Positions 49,922 to 59,509 of a stretch of DNA of 64,000 nucleotides are shown one piece after another. The notes under the pieces are model-generated. The model ran no database searches and was not told the DNA's origin. It was given only the letters and a program-made list of their open reading frames with translations. Every line of letters begins with the position of its first letter. Positions within the stretch are counted from its first letter, which is position 1. Source of the stretch: Stappia indica (GTDB lineage: Bacteria > Pseudomonadota > Alphaproteobacteria > Rhizobiales > Stappiaceae); the NCBI RefSeq assembly GCF_009789575.1, contig NZ_CP046908.1:1240001-1304000 (forward strand). Reading direction: 5' to 3'. Position numbers and translations under genes: made by a program.

Positions 49922-51567
49922 CGCCGCTGTGCCCCTCCGAAGGTCGGCTTGTCCGGCCCGCCGAAGATCACGCGCTGCGGATCGCGGTTGAGATCGGACG
50001 CCGTGCGCTGGATCTCCAGCAGCGTGCGGCTGAGCTGCGCCATGGCATTCGAGAAATCGGTCGAGCCGCGCGCGGTGAAGCGCTCGAGCCCGCTGGTGAT
50101 CGGCCCGACCCGCTCGGCCAGCACGTCGGCGACCTTGCGGATCGAGGCGGCGGCCTGGGTCGCCTCGGCGATCAGGCCCTCGCCGTCCCCTTCCACCATC
50201 GCGTCGACCTTGTCGACGACGCTCTGGACACGGGTGCCGGTGGCATTGAGCTTCGACGCCAGTTCCTGGGCATCGCGCACGATCTGGTCGATCTGCGGGC
50301 CGCGCCCCTTCAGGCTCTGGCTGAACTCGTTGACATTGTCGACCGCCTCGCCGGCCTTCGCGATGGCGTCGGTCACGATCTTCGTCTTGCCGGCGATCTC
50401 GCCGGAAAAGCGCTCCACCGATGCAACGAGGCTCTTGACCTGCTCCGGGTCGACGGCGGCAACGACCCGGTCGATCCGGTCGACGGTGGCGACGAGCTGC
50501 GTGCCGATGGTGCGGGCATCCGCCAGGACCTGGCGAATGTCTTCCTTGCCCTCGGCGAGCGACGTGCTGACCTCGTCCAGGTTCTCCATCGTGCGGGTCG
50601 AGGACACCACCAGCCGGTCGATATCCGCGGAGCGCTCCTGAAGCACGGTCGCGAAGGCCGACGCCCCGTCGACGATCCGCGTGACCGCCTCGGGCCGGAC
50701 GGTGTCGATCACCGCGTCGACCTTGGCAAGGCTCGAGGTCAGGCCGGAGGCGAACTGCTGCAGGTCCTGCGCCGCGGTCTCGGCATTGGCGACCATACCC
50801 GTCAGCCCGTCCGCGGCCTCTGCCGCCTTCGACGTGACCTCGGCGGCATTGTTGACGATCTCGGTCACGCGGCCGGGGGGCACCGCATCGACCACGGCGG
50901 TCGCGCTGTCGACCAGCCCTTCAAGCCGGCCGGACAGGCTCTGCAGCGCCTCGCCGGTGCTGGCGACGCTGGCCATGAAATTGTCGACGCCATCGGCATT
51001 GCTCGCCAGCGCATCGGAGAAGACGCGGGCATTGACGATGATCTTGTTCACCTCTTCGCGGTTGTCGTTCACCACGCGCTCGATGGAGGCGAGCGTCGTG
51101 TCGGCGCGGCTGAGAATGTCCCGCGCGCCCTCCACGATATCCTCGAAGGCGGATTTCTCGGCATAGATGACCGGCGGTTCCTCGGCATCGGGATCGAGCA
51201 GCAGCGGCGCATTGGTCGACCCGCCGGACAGGTCGACATAGGCGATGCCCGACAGCGTCTGGAACCCCAGCGTCGCCTTGACGTCCGTGCGCAGGGGCGT
51301 GTTCGGGCTGACGCGGATCGTCGCGATCACCACGCGCGGGTCCTTGGGATCGAAGCCCAGTTCGCCGACATCGCCGACCTTGATACCGTTGAAATTCACC
51401 GCCCCGCCGACGGACAGGCCGGTCACCGCCCCGTTGAACACGACCTTCAACGGCAGCGCACGCGGGCCTTCCGCGCGGGCGCCGAGCCAATAGATGAAAA
51501 CGAAGCCGATGATGAGCGTCGCGAAGACGAACGCACCGATGGCAATATAATTCGCGCGGGTTTCCAT
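49918..51567 (-). CDS. MCE/MlaD-family lipid transport protein
   Basis: 549 aa. METRANYIAIGAFVFATLIIGFVFIYWLG is an N-terminal membrane anchor. The MCE domain follows (~40-120: VFNGAVTGLSVGGAVNFNGIKVGDV, LRTDVKATLGFQTLSGIAYVDLSGG). The C-terminal ~400 residues are long helices with repeated V.DAV...V/AA patterns, predicted to form a periplasmic needle or tunnel. MlaD-type proteins hexamerise and pass phospholipid between membranes. Longer than E. coli MlaD (183 aa), as is usual for this subfamily. Confidence 0.92.
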   Translation of the reverse strand: METRANYIAIGAFVFATLIIGFVFIYWLGARAEGPRALPLKVVFNGAVTGLSVGGAVNFNGIKVGDVGELGFDPKDPRVVIATIRVSPNTPLRTDVKATLGFQTLSGIAYVDLSGGSTNAPLLLDPDAEEPPVIYAEKSAFEDIVEGARDILSRADTTLASIERVVNDNREEVNKIIVNARVFSDALASNADGVDNFMASVASTGEALQSLSGRLEGLVDSATAVVDAVPPGRVTEIVNNAAEVTSKAAEAADGLTGMVANAETAAQDLQQFASGLTSSLAKVDAVIDTVRPEAVTRIVDGASAFATVLQERSADIDRLVVSSTRTMENLDEVSTSLAEGKEDIRQVLADARTIGTQLVATVDRIDRVVAAVDPEQVKSLVASVERFSGEIAGKTKIVTDAIAKAGEAVDNVNEFSQSLKGRGPQIDQIVRDAQELASKLNATGTRVQSVVDKVDAMVEGDGEGLIAEATQAAASIRKVADVLAERVGPITSGLERFTARGSTDFSNAMAQLSRTLLEIQRTASDLNRDPQRVIFGGPDKPTFGGAQRR

Positions 51568-51585
51568 GCTTACGCCTGTTCCTGC

Positions 51586-52395
51586 CTATACCCGCCGCAA
51601 CGCCCGTTCGCCGTTGAAATAGGACTGCACCCAGGGATTGTCGAATTCCATCAGTTCGGCGACCGTCCCCGTCTTCAACACTCTCTTTTCTCCTAATACC
51701 GCGACGCGGTCGCAAATGGAATGCAAGCTGTCGAGATCGTGGGTGACCATGTAGACCGTGAGGCCGAGCGTGTCGCGAAGCTTGCGCACGAGATCGTCGA
51801 ACGCAGCGGCACCGATGGGATCGAGACCGGAGGTCGGCTCGTCGAGAAAGACAAGGTCCGGATCGAGGGCCAGCGAACGCGCAAGGCTCGCCCGCTTGAT
51901 CATGCCGCCGGAGAGTTCGGAGGGGAACTTCTCCGCCGCATTGCGCGGCAGGCCGACCATTTCCAGCTTCAACAGGGCGAGCTCGTCCATCAGCCGCTGC
52001 GACATGCGCATGTGCTCGCGCATCGGCACCTGGATGTTCTGCCGCACGGTGAGCGAGGAGAACAGGGCACCCTGCTGGAACAGCACGCCCCACCGGCGCT
52101 CCACCGCCTGCCGCTCGTCCGGCGAGGCCTTGTCGAGATCGACGCCGAACACCTCGATGGTGCCGGCCCGCTTCGGCGTGAGGCCGAGAATGGCGCGCAT
52201 CAGCACCGACTTGCCGGTGCCCGATCCGCCGACGAAGCCCAGGATCTCGCGTGTCCGCACGTCGAGGTCTAGATCCTTGAGGACCACCGTCGAACCGAAG
52301 CCGACCGTCACGCCGCGGGCGCGCAGGATCACCTCCTCGCCGGGCGCGTTGGTCTCGTCCGCGGTCGGCGGCGCAAGGGTTGTCTCGGACGGCAT
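51586..52395 (-). CDS. Mla-type ABC transporter ATPase (MlaF-like)
   Basis: 269 aa. Walker A GGSGTGKS, signature SELSGGMIKRAS, Walker B DLVFLDEPTSGLDP, and the H-loop VTHDLDS. The SGGM signature with RASLARSLAL is typical of MlaF/Ttg2A ATPases. Its start follows the permease stop with no gap, and the MCE gene begins 18 nt after it. Confidence 0.93.
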   Translation of the reverse strand: MPSETTLAPPTADETNAPGEEVILRARGVTVGFGSTVVLKDLDLDVRTREILGFVGGSGTGKSVLMRAILGLTPKRAGTIEVFGVDLDKASPDERQAVERRWGVLFQQGALFSSLTVRQNIQVPMREHMRMSQRLMDELALLKLEMVGLPRNAAEKFPSELSGGMIKRASLARSLALDPDLVFLDEPTSGLDPIGAAAFDDLVRKLRDTLGLTVYMVTHDLDSLHSICDRVAVLGEKRVLKTGTVAELMEFDNPWVQSYFNGERALRRV

Positions 52396-53541
52396 TCAGA
52401 TCCCGATCGAAGAGAAGAAGATGGCGAACAGGCCGTCGACGACGATCACCATGAAGATCGCCTTCACGACGGACATGGTCGTGTGATGGCCGAGCGACTC
52501 GGCCGAACCCGAGACTTTCATGCCTTCCACGCAGGCCACAAGGCCGATGATCAGCGCCATGAAGGGCGCCTTGACGATGCCCACCATCAAGGTATCGACC
52601 GTGACCGACTGCTGCATCAGGTTGATGAAGACCCGCGGCGCCATGTCGAGATAGAGCCAGGAAATCAGCCCGGCGCCGAACAGAGCAGCAAGGTTCGACA
52701 GGAAGGTCAGGATCGGCAGGGCGAGAATGAGCGCGAAAAGCCGCGGCAGGATCAGCACTTCGGTGACCCGCAGCCCGATGACATGCAGCGCGTCGATCTC
52801 CTCACGCATCTTCATCGAGCCGATCTCGGCGGTGAACGCGGAGCCGGACCGGCCCGCGACCATGATCGCCGTCAGAATCACGCCGATCTCGCGCAGCACC
52901 AGCACGCCGGACAGGTCGACCACATAGACCTCGGCGCCGAACTGCCGGAGGTAGAAGCCGCCCTGCTGGGCGATGATCGCGCCGATGAGGAAGCTCATCA
53001 GCATGACGATGGGCACCGCGCCGATGCAGGCCCTGTCGAACTGGGTGGCGATGGAGACGATGCGAAGGCTGCGCGGGCGCAGGAACACGCCCGACAGCAC
53101 GCTGACCAGCGAGCCGACGATGTGCAGGATGGCGAGCGAATCGCGCCCGATGCCGACGACCTCGCGCCCCGTCGTCTCGAGAATGCTGAACAGCGACAAC
53201 TTGTGACGCGCCGGCGCCCAGGGAGTCGGGTGGTGCTGCTCGACCTCGGAAATCAGCGCATCGAAGGACGGCCGCACCCCTTGCAGGCTGACGCGCGCGC
53301 CGTGGAACTCCAGGTCGCCGCGCAAGCGGTGGATCAACCAGGCGCCCGCCGTATCCATCCGCCCGACCTGCGACAGGTCGAAATGAATGCGCCGGGCGTC
53401 GGGCACACCGATGCCGTCGACGGCCTGCTCCAGGATCTCGCTATGCTGGATCGTCCAGGGCCCGGCCAGCACGAGGATCAGGTCGCCGTCCTTCTCCTTC
53501 GCCGAGATACGCGGTATCTCCTGTGCTGCCTCAACGGTCAT
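52396..53541 (-). CDS. Mla-type permease with N-terminal STAS domain (MlaE-like)
   Basis: 381 aa from the ATG at 53541 (MTVEAAQEIPRISAKEKDGDL); an in-frame ATG at 53568 adds 9 residues. Residues ~15-120 form a STAS domain (LAGPWTIQHSEILEQAVDGIGVPDARRIHFDLSQVGRMDTAGAWLIH), a role played in E. coli by the separate MlaB. The rest is the MlaE permease (SFLIGAIIAQQGGFYLRQFGAEVYVVDLSGVLVLREIGVILTAIMVAGRSGSA, EIDALHVIGLRVTEVLILPR). First gene of the operon. Confidence 0.92.
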   Translation of the reverse strand: MTVEAAQEIPRISAKEKDGDLILVLAGPWTIQHSEILEQAVDGIGVPDARRIHFDLSQVGRMDTAGAWLIHRLRGDLEFHGARVSLQGVRPSFDALISEVEQHHPTPWAPARHKLSLFSILETTGREVVGIGRDSLAILHIVGSLVSVLSGVFLRPRSLRIVSIATQFDRACIGAVPIVMLMSFLIGAIIAQQGGFYLRQFGAEVYVVDLSGVLVLREIGVILTAIMVAGRSGSAFTAEIGSMKMREEIDALHVIGLRVTEVLILPRLFALILALPILTFLSNLAALFGAGLISWLYLDMAPRVFINLMQQSVTVDTLMVGIVKAPFMALIIGLVACVEGMKVSGSAESLGHHTTMSVVKAIFMVIVVDGLFAIFFSSIGI

Positions 53542-53766
53542 GCCAGCTGTCGTCCCGTCCCGGTTCATCCTGCATCCGGCAGCAAGGCTGCCTGCCCCCT
53601 CGCGTGACGGGGCGGATTCGGGACGCCCCGCCCCCTTGCCGAGCCTCCCAAGGTCCACGTATACCTTGGCGCCGATGCAAGCGTCCAGCCGGCCACCGCT
53701 TTCGCCCCCGCACATGTGTGCCAGCGACGGGCCAGCCAGACCGGAAATTCCGACTGTCAGGAGACC

Positions 53767-54783
53767 ATGATGGAAATTGCCCATCCCTATCTGCTGTTTC
53801 TCGGCGACGTGCCGGACGCGCTGGCCGCCAAGACGGGCCTCGGCATCGTCGACTGGCGCCGCGACTGGTGCATCGGCCAGCATCGGCTGGAGGGGTGCAA
53901 GGCGGACGCGAAACTGCCCGAGATGTCGCCGCAGGACGCCGCCAAGGCCGGCGCGCGGACCATGGTGATCGGCGCGGTGAATGCCGGCGGCGTGCTGCCC
54001 GAGCACTGGGTGGCCTCCATCGTCGCGGCGCTCGATGCGGGCATGGACGTGGCGAGCGGGCTGCACATGCGCCTCGGCGCCGTCCCCGCCATCCGCGAGG
54101 CGGCCGAGCGCAACGGCCGCAAGCTGTTCGACGTGCGCCATTCCGACATCCGCTTCGACACCGGCAAGGGCACCAGGCGCAGCGGCAAGCGGCTGCTGAC
54201 GGTGGGAACCGACTGCTCGGTCGGCAAGAAATACTGCGCGCTGGCGCTGGAACAGGCGATGCGGGACAAGGGCTTCGACGCCGACTTCCGTGCCACCGGC
54301 CAGACCGGCGTGTTCATTTCCGGGCGCGGCGTCTCGCTGGACGCGGTGATCGCGGACTTCATTTCGGGCGCCGCGGAATGGATCTCGCCGGCCGCCGACG
54401 AGAACCACTGGGATCTGGTCGAGGGACAGGGCTCGCTGTTCCACCCGTCCTTTGCCGGCGTGACCCTCGGCCTGCTGCACGGGTCCCAGCCCGACGCCTT
54501 CGTCGTCTGCCACGAGCCGACCCGCACCAACATGCGCGGCGTCAAGACGCCGCTGCCGACGATCCAACAGGTCATCGACATGACCGTGGCGCTCGGCAAG
54601 CTCACCAATCCGGACATCCGCTGCGTCGGCATCAGCATCAACACGGTGGCGCTGGACGAGCCGGAAGCGCGCAAGCTGCTCGCCGACACGCAGGCCGAAT
54701 ACGGCCTGCCGGCGACCGATCCCGTCCGCTTCGGCTGCGAGGCCATCGTCGAGCGGATCGCGGCCGAGTTCGGCAAGCCATGA
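53767..54783 (+). CDS. dgcN: DgcN-like N-acyltransferase for D-glutamate (DUF1611)
   Basis: 338 aa from the ATG at 53767 with AGGAG 4 nt before. RLLTVGTDCSVGKKYCALALEQAM is a P-loop-like segment, and ATGQTGVFISGRGVSLDAVIADFISGAAEW and LVEGQGSLFHPSFAGVTLGLLHGSQPDAFVVCHEPTR are the DUF1611 signatures. In marine bacteria DgcN acetylates D-glutamate, and the next gene racemises the product. Its stop overlaps dgcA by 4 nt. Confidence 0.82.
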   Translation: MMEIAHPYLLFLGDVPDALAAKTGLGIVDWRRDWCIGQHRLEGCKADAKLPEMSPQDAAKAGARTMVIGAVNAGGVLPEHWVASIVAALDAGMDVASGLHMRLGAVPAIREAAERNGRKLFDVRHSDIRFDTGKGTRRSGKRLLTVGTDCSVGKKYCALALEQAMRDKGFDADFRATGQTGVFISGRGVSLDAVIADFISGAAEWISPAADENHWDLVEGQGSLFHPSFAGVTLGLLHGSQPDAFVVCHEPTRTNMRGVKTPLPTIQQVIDMTVALGKLTNPDIRCVGISINTVALDEPEARKLLADTQAEYGLPATDPVRFGCEAIVERIAAEFGKP

Positions 54784-55763
54784 CGCTCAAACTGAGCGTT
54801 GCCACCGACAGTTGGCCGATCGAGGGCGGCTTCACCATCTCGCGGGGAAGCCGGACCCACGCCAATGTGGTGATGGTCACGCTGAGCGAAGGGCCGCATC
54901 GCGGCCGGGGCGAATGCGTTCCCTACGCCCGCTACGGCGAGACGGTCGAGGGCGTGATGGCCGATATCGAGCGGATCGCGCCCGACATCGCCCGCGGGCT
55001 CGACCGCGCCGGGCTGCAGCAGGCGATGCCGGCGGGCGCGGCGCGCAACGCCATCGACTGCGCCTTCTGGGACCTGGCCGCCAAGCAGGCCGGCACGAGC
55101 GCGGCCAGCCTCGCCGGCATCGGAGAAATGAGGCCCGTCACCACCGCCTTCACCATCAGCCTCGGCACGCCGGAAAAGATGGCCGCCGACACGGCGAAGG
55201 CGAAGCACCGCCCGCTGCTGAAGATCAAGCTCGGCGGCGACGGCGACGACGAGCGGATCGCCGCGGTGCGCGCTGCCGCACCGAACGCCCGGCTGATCGT
55301 CGATGCCAACGAGGCCTGGAGCGAGGCGCTGTTTGCGCGCAACATGGAGGCCTGCCGCGCGGCCGGGGTGGAGCTGATCGAGCAGCCCCTGCCTTCCGAC
55401 GCGGACGGGGCTCTTGCCCACCTGCCGCGGCCCATTCCGGTCTGTGCCGACGAAAGCCTGCACACTTCGGCGGACCTGGAACGCCTTGCCCCGCTCTACG
55501 ACGCGGTCAACATCAAGCTCGACAAGACCGGCGGCCTGACCGAAGCGCTGCTGCTTGCCCGCAAGGCCCGCGAGATGCGCTTCAAGGTGATGATCGGCTG
55601 CATGCTCGGCACGTCGCTGGCAATGGCGCCGGGCGCGCTGATCGCGCAAGGGGCCGATTATGTCGATCTCGACGCGCCGCTGCTGCTGTCCAAGGACCGG
55701 GAGCCTGGGCTCGTCTTCGACGGCAGCCTGATGCATCCGCCGCGCCCCGAGCTCTGGGGCTAG
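54780..55763 (+). CDS. dgcA: DgcA-like N-acetyl-D-glutamate racemase (enolase superfamily)
   Basis: 327 aa. Catalytic features of dipeptide-epimerase/muconate-lactonising-type enolase members are visible: KIKLGGD (KxK), VDANEAW (metal Asp), ELIEQPLP (metal Glu), CADES (metal Asp/Glu), NIKLDKTGG (second Lys). Pairing with dgcN suggests racemisation of N-acetyl-D-Glu to N-acetyl-L-Glu; dipeptide epimerase is the alternative. Stop shares CTAG with the convergent MFS gene. Confidence 0.84.
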   Translation: MTLKLSVATDSWPIEGGFTISRGSRTHANVVMVTLSEGPHRGRGECVPYARYGETVEGVMADIERIAPDIARGLDRAGLQQAMPAGAARNAIDCAFWDLAAKQAGTSAASLAGIGEMRPVTTAFTISLGTPEKMAADTAKAKHRPLLKIKLGGDGDDERIAAVRAAAPNARLIVDANEAWSEALFARNMEACRAAGVELIEQPLPSDADGALAHLPRPIPVCADESLHTSADLERLAPLYDAVNIKLDKTGGLTEALLLARKAREMRFKVMIGCMLGTSLAMAPGALIAQGADYVDLDAPLLLSKDREPGLVFDGSLMHPPRPELWG

Positions 55764-56998
55764 CCGGCGCGCTTCGCCCGGTTCGAGACGACGAGGCCGG
55801 CGACCAGGCACACCCCGCCGATGCCGGACAGCACCGACATCGCCAGGAAAGCCGAGACCGGGCTGGAGGCGTAGAGCACGCCTGCGGCGGCGGAGGCCAG
55901 CGCCGTCACCGCACCGATCACCATCGAGTTGACGCCCTGGGCAGCGCCCGCCCACTGCGGCGGCGCCATGCGCGCGACGAAGGCGACGGCGCCGAGATGG
56001 GTCGCGCCGAAGCTGAGCCCGTGCAGCAGCTGCACCAGGACGATGGAGACGGGATCCTCCACGAAGGGAAACAGGATCCAGCGCAGGATGGCGCCGGCAA
56101 TGCCGATGGCCAGCAGGCCGTTGACGCCCAGCACCGCCCGCACCCGCGCCGAGGCGGCGAACAGGCCGATCTCGGTGATCACCCCCAGCCCCCAATAGAT
56201 GCCGACGGCCGCACCGGAAACGCCGGTCTGCGACCAGTGGAGCGCGCTGAAGGCGTAATAGGCCGCATGGCTGGCCTGCGCGCAACCCGCCGCCAGGATC
56301 ACCAGCAGGAAGCCGGGCGTCACGAAGGCGCCCTCGCGCAGCAGCGCGGCCAACCCCTTTCGGCGGGCAGGAAGGGCGCGCGGCGCGCCCTCTTCCATCA
56401 CCTCGGCGAGCGCGGTGTCGGGCGAGGCGATCGAGACCGATTCGTTTTCATCGACCCGGATTCGCGGCAGCTTGACGCTGAGCGCGGCGACCCCGGCCGC
56501 AACCAGCCCGGCGACGATGCCGCCGACCACGACCCCGGTCGTCCACTCGCCGATCAGCACGCCGCCGATCACGTTCGCCACGATGAAGGAGACCGAGCCC
56601 CACAGCCGCATGCGGCCATAATCGCCCTTGCCCTCGCGCTCGACGCGGGCCGCCAGCGCGTCCCCCAGCGGCATCAGGGGCGACCAGGCGATGGAGATGA
56701 CCACCAGCAGCACGGCGCTGGCGAAGAAGCTCTTGGCGAAGAAAAAGCCTGAAAACGCAATGGCGGCGAGAATGCTGAGCAGGGCCACGGCCCGGCCCGG
56801 CGTGCCGAAGCGGTCGACGGCCGCGCCGATCAGGGGGTTGGCCGCAAGCCGCACCAGCATCGGGATGGCGAGCAGCGTGCCGATCTCTCCGGGGCTCAGG
56901 CCCGCCTCGGACAGCACCAGCGGAAAGAACGGGAGAAACAGGCCGAGGCCGAAGAAATAGGCTGCGAAGATCGCCGCAACCCTTGCGTGAAGGGGCAT
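55760..56998 (-). CDS. MFS transporter, phenylpropionate/HcaT-like
   Basis: 412 aa with 12 predicted helices. VFFGLGLFLPFFPL-like start (AYFFGLGLFLPFFPLVLSEAGLSPGEIGTLLAI), NPLIGAAVDRFGTPGRAVALL (motif A region), GDALAARVEREGKGDYGRMRLWGSVSFIVANVIGGVLI typical of the MFS_1-like/HcaT group. It is convergent with dgcA, and the two genes overlap by 4 nt at CTAG where each uses the palindrome for its own stop. Substrate unknown. Confidence 0.82.
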   Translation of the reverse strand: MPLHARVAAIFAAYFFGLGLFLPFFPLVLSEAGLSPGEIGTLLAIPMLVRLAANPLIGAAVDRFGTPGRAVALLSILAAIAFSGFFFAKSFFASAVLLVVISIAWSPLMPLGDALAARVEREGKGDYGRMRLWGSVSFIVANVIGGVLIGEWTTGVVVGGIVAGLVAAGVAALSVKLPRIRVDENESVSIASPDTALAEVMEEGAPRALPARRKGLAALLREGAFVTPGFLLVILAAGCAQASHAAYYAFSALHWSQTGVSGAAVGIYWGLGVITEIGLFAASARVRAVLGVNGLLAIGIAGAILRWILFPFVEDPVSIVLVQLLHGLSFGATHLGAVAFVARMAPPQWAGAAQGVNSMVIGAVTALASAAAGVLYASSPVSAFLAMSVLSGIGGVCLVAGLVVSNRAKRAG

Positions 56999-57125
56999 GT
57001 GGAAGCATCCGCCATCCGTGGGGAACTGCCTTCTATACCGATTTTAAGGATTTGGCGATTAAGCATGACCGACGGTCTTCGGACGAGCCGAAACCGAGAC
57101 GGATCAGGAACGCGGAACGACAGTT

Positions 57126-58316
57126 ATGGCTGAAATGGGCACGCCGAGCGCGATCCGGGAAAGCGACTACGAAGCGCTCCTGAACGCCTTGACGGACACG
57201 GATCGCGGTCGCTGGTTCCTGGACGAATACATGCGCCGGAACCAGAAGCCGGAGACGCAGATGGTGCTGGACGCCATCGCCCGCCTGGAAAAGGTCATGG
57301 TGCGCGAGCGCACCATCCCCAGCATGGACCGCATCCGCCTCGACATTGCAGAAATGCAGGAGGCGATCGAACGCACCAAGCGCGAGATCTCCAACATCAA
57401 GCACGAGCAGGAAGAGGGCAACCGCTTCATCGAGGCCTCGAACGAGCTCGACGCCATCGTCACCAAGACCGAGAGCGCCACCCAGGAAATCCTCGCCGCC
57501 GCCGAAGCCATCCAGGAGACCGCCTGGACGCTGCGCGAGAACGGCGCGGACGAGGAGAGCTGCGACGACATCGATGCGCGCGCCACCGAGATCTTCATGG
57601 CCTGCTCGTTCCAGGACCTGACCGGCCAGCGCACCCAGAAGATCGTCCAGGTGCTGCAGTATCTGGAATCGCGCATCAACCTGATGGTCTCGATCTGGGG
57701 CATCGAAGGCAGCCGCGCCGAGGACACCACGTTCGTGGAGGACAGCCGGCCCGACGCGCATCTGCTGAACGGGCCCCAGCTCGACGGCAAGGGCGTGTCG
57801 CAGAACGCGGTCGACGAGATGTTCGACCTGGAGGCGGTCGATTTCGACGCCCTGGACGTTGGCGGCGATGCGGCGGACGAGACCGCCGACGAGGCCGGCG
57901 CCTTCTCCGGAGAGACGGCCTCGGCCGACGAGATCGACGCGCTCTTCGCCTCCGCCGACACGGACACGGAGACGGAGACCGACGCCGATATCTTCGACGC
58001 CGGCGCGCCGGCCGGCAAGCAGGACGAGAGCGCCCGCCAGATGGCCGGCCTCGAATTCGACGATGTCGACTTTGCCGATGCGGACGTCTTCGAAAAGCCG
58101 GGCCAGCCCAAGCCCGACCTTCCGGCCGGCAACGACTTCGACGATGTGGTGATGGTCGACGACGAGGACACCGCCGCCTGGGAAGCCGAATTCGAAGTGG
58201 TGCCCAACGCCGAGACGATGCCCGCGCCGAAGAAGGCCCGCACCGAGAGCGCGGACGAGGGCGAGGACCCGCTCGACCGCCTGTCCCCCGGCGAGAAGCA
58301 GTCCCTGTTCAGCTGA
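57126..58316 (+). CDS. CheZ-family chemotaxis phosphatase
   Basis: 396 aa. Residues ~20-195 form the four-helix CheZ domain, with the catalytic helix ATEIFMACSFQDLTGQRTQKIVQVLQYLE at ~157-180; the ACSFQDLTGQ segment contains the Asp and Gln that act in CheY-P dephosphorylation. The C-terminal ~200 residues are an acidic, low-complexity, Asp/Glu/Ala-rich linker ending in EDPLDRLSPGEKQSLFS, possibly the CheY-binding end. No che operon is in the window. It starts 128 nt downstream of the divergent MFS start. Confidence 0.85.
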   Translation: MAEMGTPSAIRESDYEALLNALTDTDRGRWFLDEYMRRNQKPETQMVLDAIARLEKVMVRERTIPSMDRIRLDIAEMQEAIERTKREISNIKHEQEEGNRFIEASNELDAIVTKTESATQEILAAAEAIQETAWTLRENGADEESCDDIDARATEIFMACSFQDLTGQRTQKIVQVLQYLESRINLMVSIWGIEGSRAEDTTFVEDSRPDAHLLNGPQLDGKGVSQNAVDEMFDLEAVDFDALDVGGDAADETADEAGAFSGETASADEIDALFASADTDTETETDADIFDAGAPAGKQDESARQMAGLEFDDVDFADADVFEKPGQPKPDLPAGNDFDDVVMVDDEDTAAWEAEFEVVPNAETMPAPKKARTESADEGEDPLDRLSPGEKQSLFS

Positions 58317-58437
58317 TCCGGCCCGCGGGTCCGGCGAGGCGGCGGGAGGCGGCGCGTCGCGGATTTCTCTTTGACCTGCAAATATTTACAAGTAACTCTG
58401 CAAGACTGAATTCAGACGCCGAAATGGATGGAGGGGC

Positions 58438-59487
58438 ATGATCCGCGAGCGGCTCGAGGAACTGGCAAGGGCGCATGAACCATCGGCGCGATCCGAACTG
58501 GTGCGCCTGCTCAGTGCCCAATATGCCGACAAGCTCGAGCGTGAGCCGACCGAAGCGGAACGCCATCTGTTTTCCGGGCTGGTGCTGGACGTCTTCGACC
58601 AGCTCGACCACTCCGTCCGCCTCGACATCGTCGTGCGCCTCGCCCGCACCGGGCGCATCACCCAGCCGCTTGCCGACCGCCTGACCGAAGAGCCCTTCGA
58701 CATCTGCGAGCCCGTCCTGGAGCACTCTCCGGTCGTCAGCACGAGCAAGCTGCTCGAGGTCTCGCGCAACCGGTCCGACCGCCATCGCCTGGCCATCGCC
58801 CGCCGGATGCAGGTGCCCAAGGAGATCGTCGACACGCTGATCGCGCGCGGCGCGTTTCCGGTGGTCAACGCCCTGCTGCAGAACCAGGGCGCCGAATTCG
58901 CCGTCCGTGCCCTGCTCGCGGTGCTGATCCTGTCGGCGGCGGACCAGCGGCTGCTCGGCGCCCTCGCCCGCCGCTGCGCGCAGGACGAGGGCTTTCTCGG
59001 CGACATGAAGATGATCTCCCAGACGGACTGTCCCTTGATGCCCGGCGATCTGGAGCGCGCGCTCGAGAACCAGGACGAGCTGGACCGGCTGGCGCTGACG
59101 GCCGTCGACGACGACCGGGACGCAGGGCTGGAAGTCGGCGGCGAGCAGCTGTCCCGCCACGAGATCCAGATCCAGATCGCATCCGGCGAGCTCGGCTTCG
59201 AGAGCATTTTTAGGACGCTGATCGAGCGCAAGGACATGAACGCCATCATCTGGCTGGTGTCCCGCCACCTGTCGCTGCGCGACTCCACCGTGCGCGACAC
59301 CTTCGCCTCGCAGGCGGGCGGCGCCGTCGCGATGCTGATGAAGGAGACGGGGATCGGCCACAAGACCTACGGCCAGTTCCTGAAACTGAGATGCGACTGG
59401 CTCGGCATCGGCAGCAAGACCGTGGCGCAGGACGTCTTCACCTACCGCACGATGCGCCATCCCGGCAGCAAGCGCGCCTTCAACTGA
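58438..59487 (+). CDS. DUF2336 domain protein
   Basis: 349 aa, largely helical. LVLDVFDQLDHSVRLDIVVRLARTGRITQPLADRLTEEPFDICEPVLEHSPVVS and LAIARRMQVPKEIVDTLIARG match DUF2336, an alphaproteobacterial family of unknown function with HEAT-like repeats. GAGGGG ends 3 nt before the start. It follows the CheZ gene on the same strand, 121 nt away. A role in motility or cell-cycle regulation is speculation from context. Confidence 0.75.
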   Translation: MIRERLEELARAHEPSARSELVRLLSAQYADKLEREPTEAERHLFSGLVLDVFDQLDHSVRLDIVVRLARTGRITQPLADRLTEEPFDICEPVLEHSPVVSTSKLLEVSRNRSDRHRLAIARRMQVPKEIVDTLIARGAFPVVNALLQNQGAEFAVRALLAVLILSAADQRLLGALARRCAQDEGFLGDMKMISQTDCPLMPGDLERALENQDELDRLALTAVDDDRDAGLEVGGEQLSRHEIQIQIASGELGFESIFRTLIERKDMNAIIWLVSRHLSLRDSTVRDTFASQAGGAVAMLMKETGIGHKTYGQFLKLRCDWLGIGSKTVAQDVFTYRTMRHPGSKRAFN

Positions 59488-59509
59488 GGGCGCTTGCCGC
59501 TTTCCCCGA

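Noticed and set aside
52396-54567. 723-codon version of the MlaE-like permease
   Set aside because: The extra N-terminal 340 codons are antisense to dgcN and contain no domain; the STAS domain begins shortly after the ATG at 53541.
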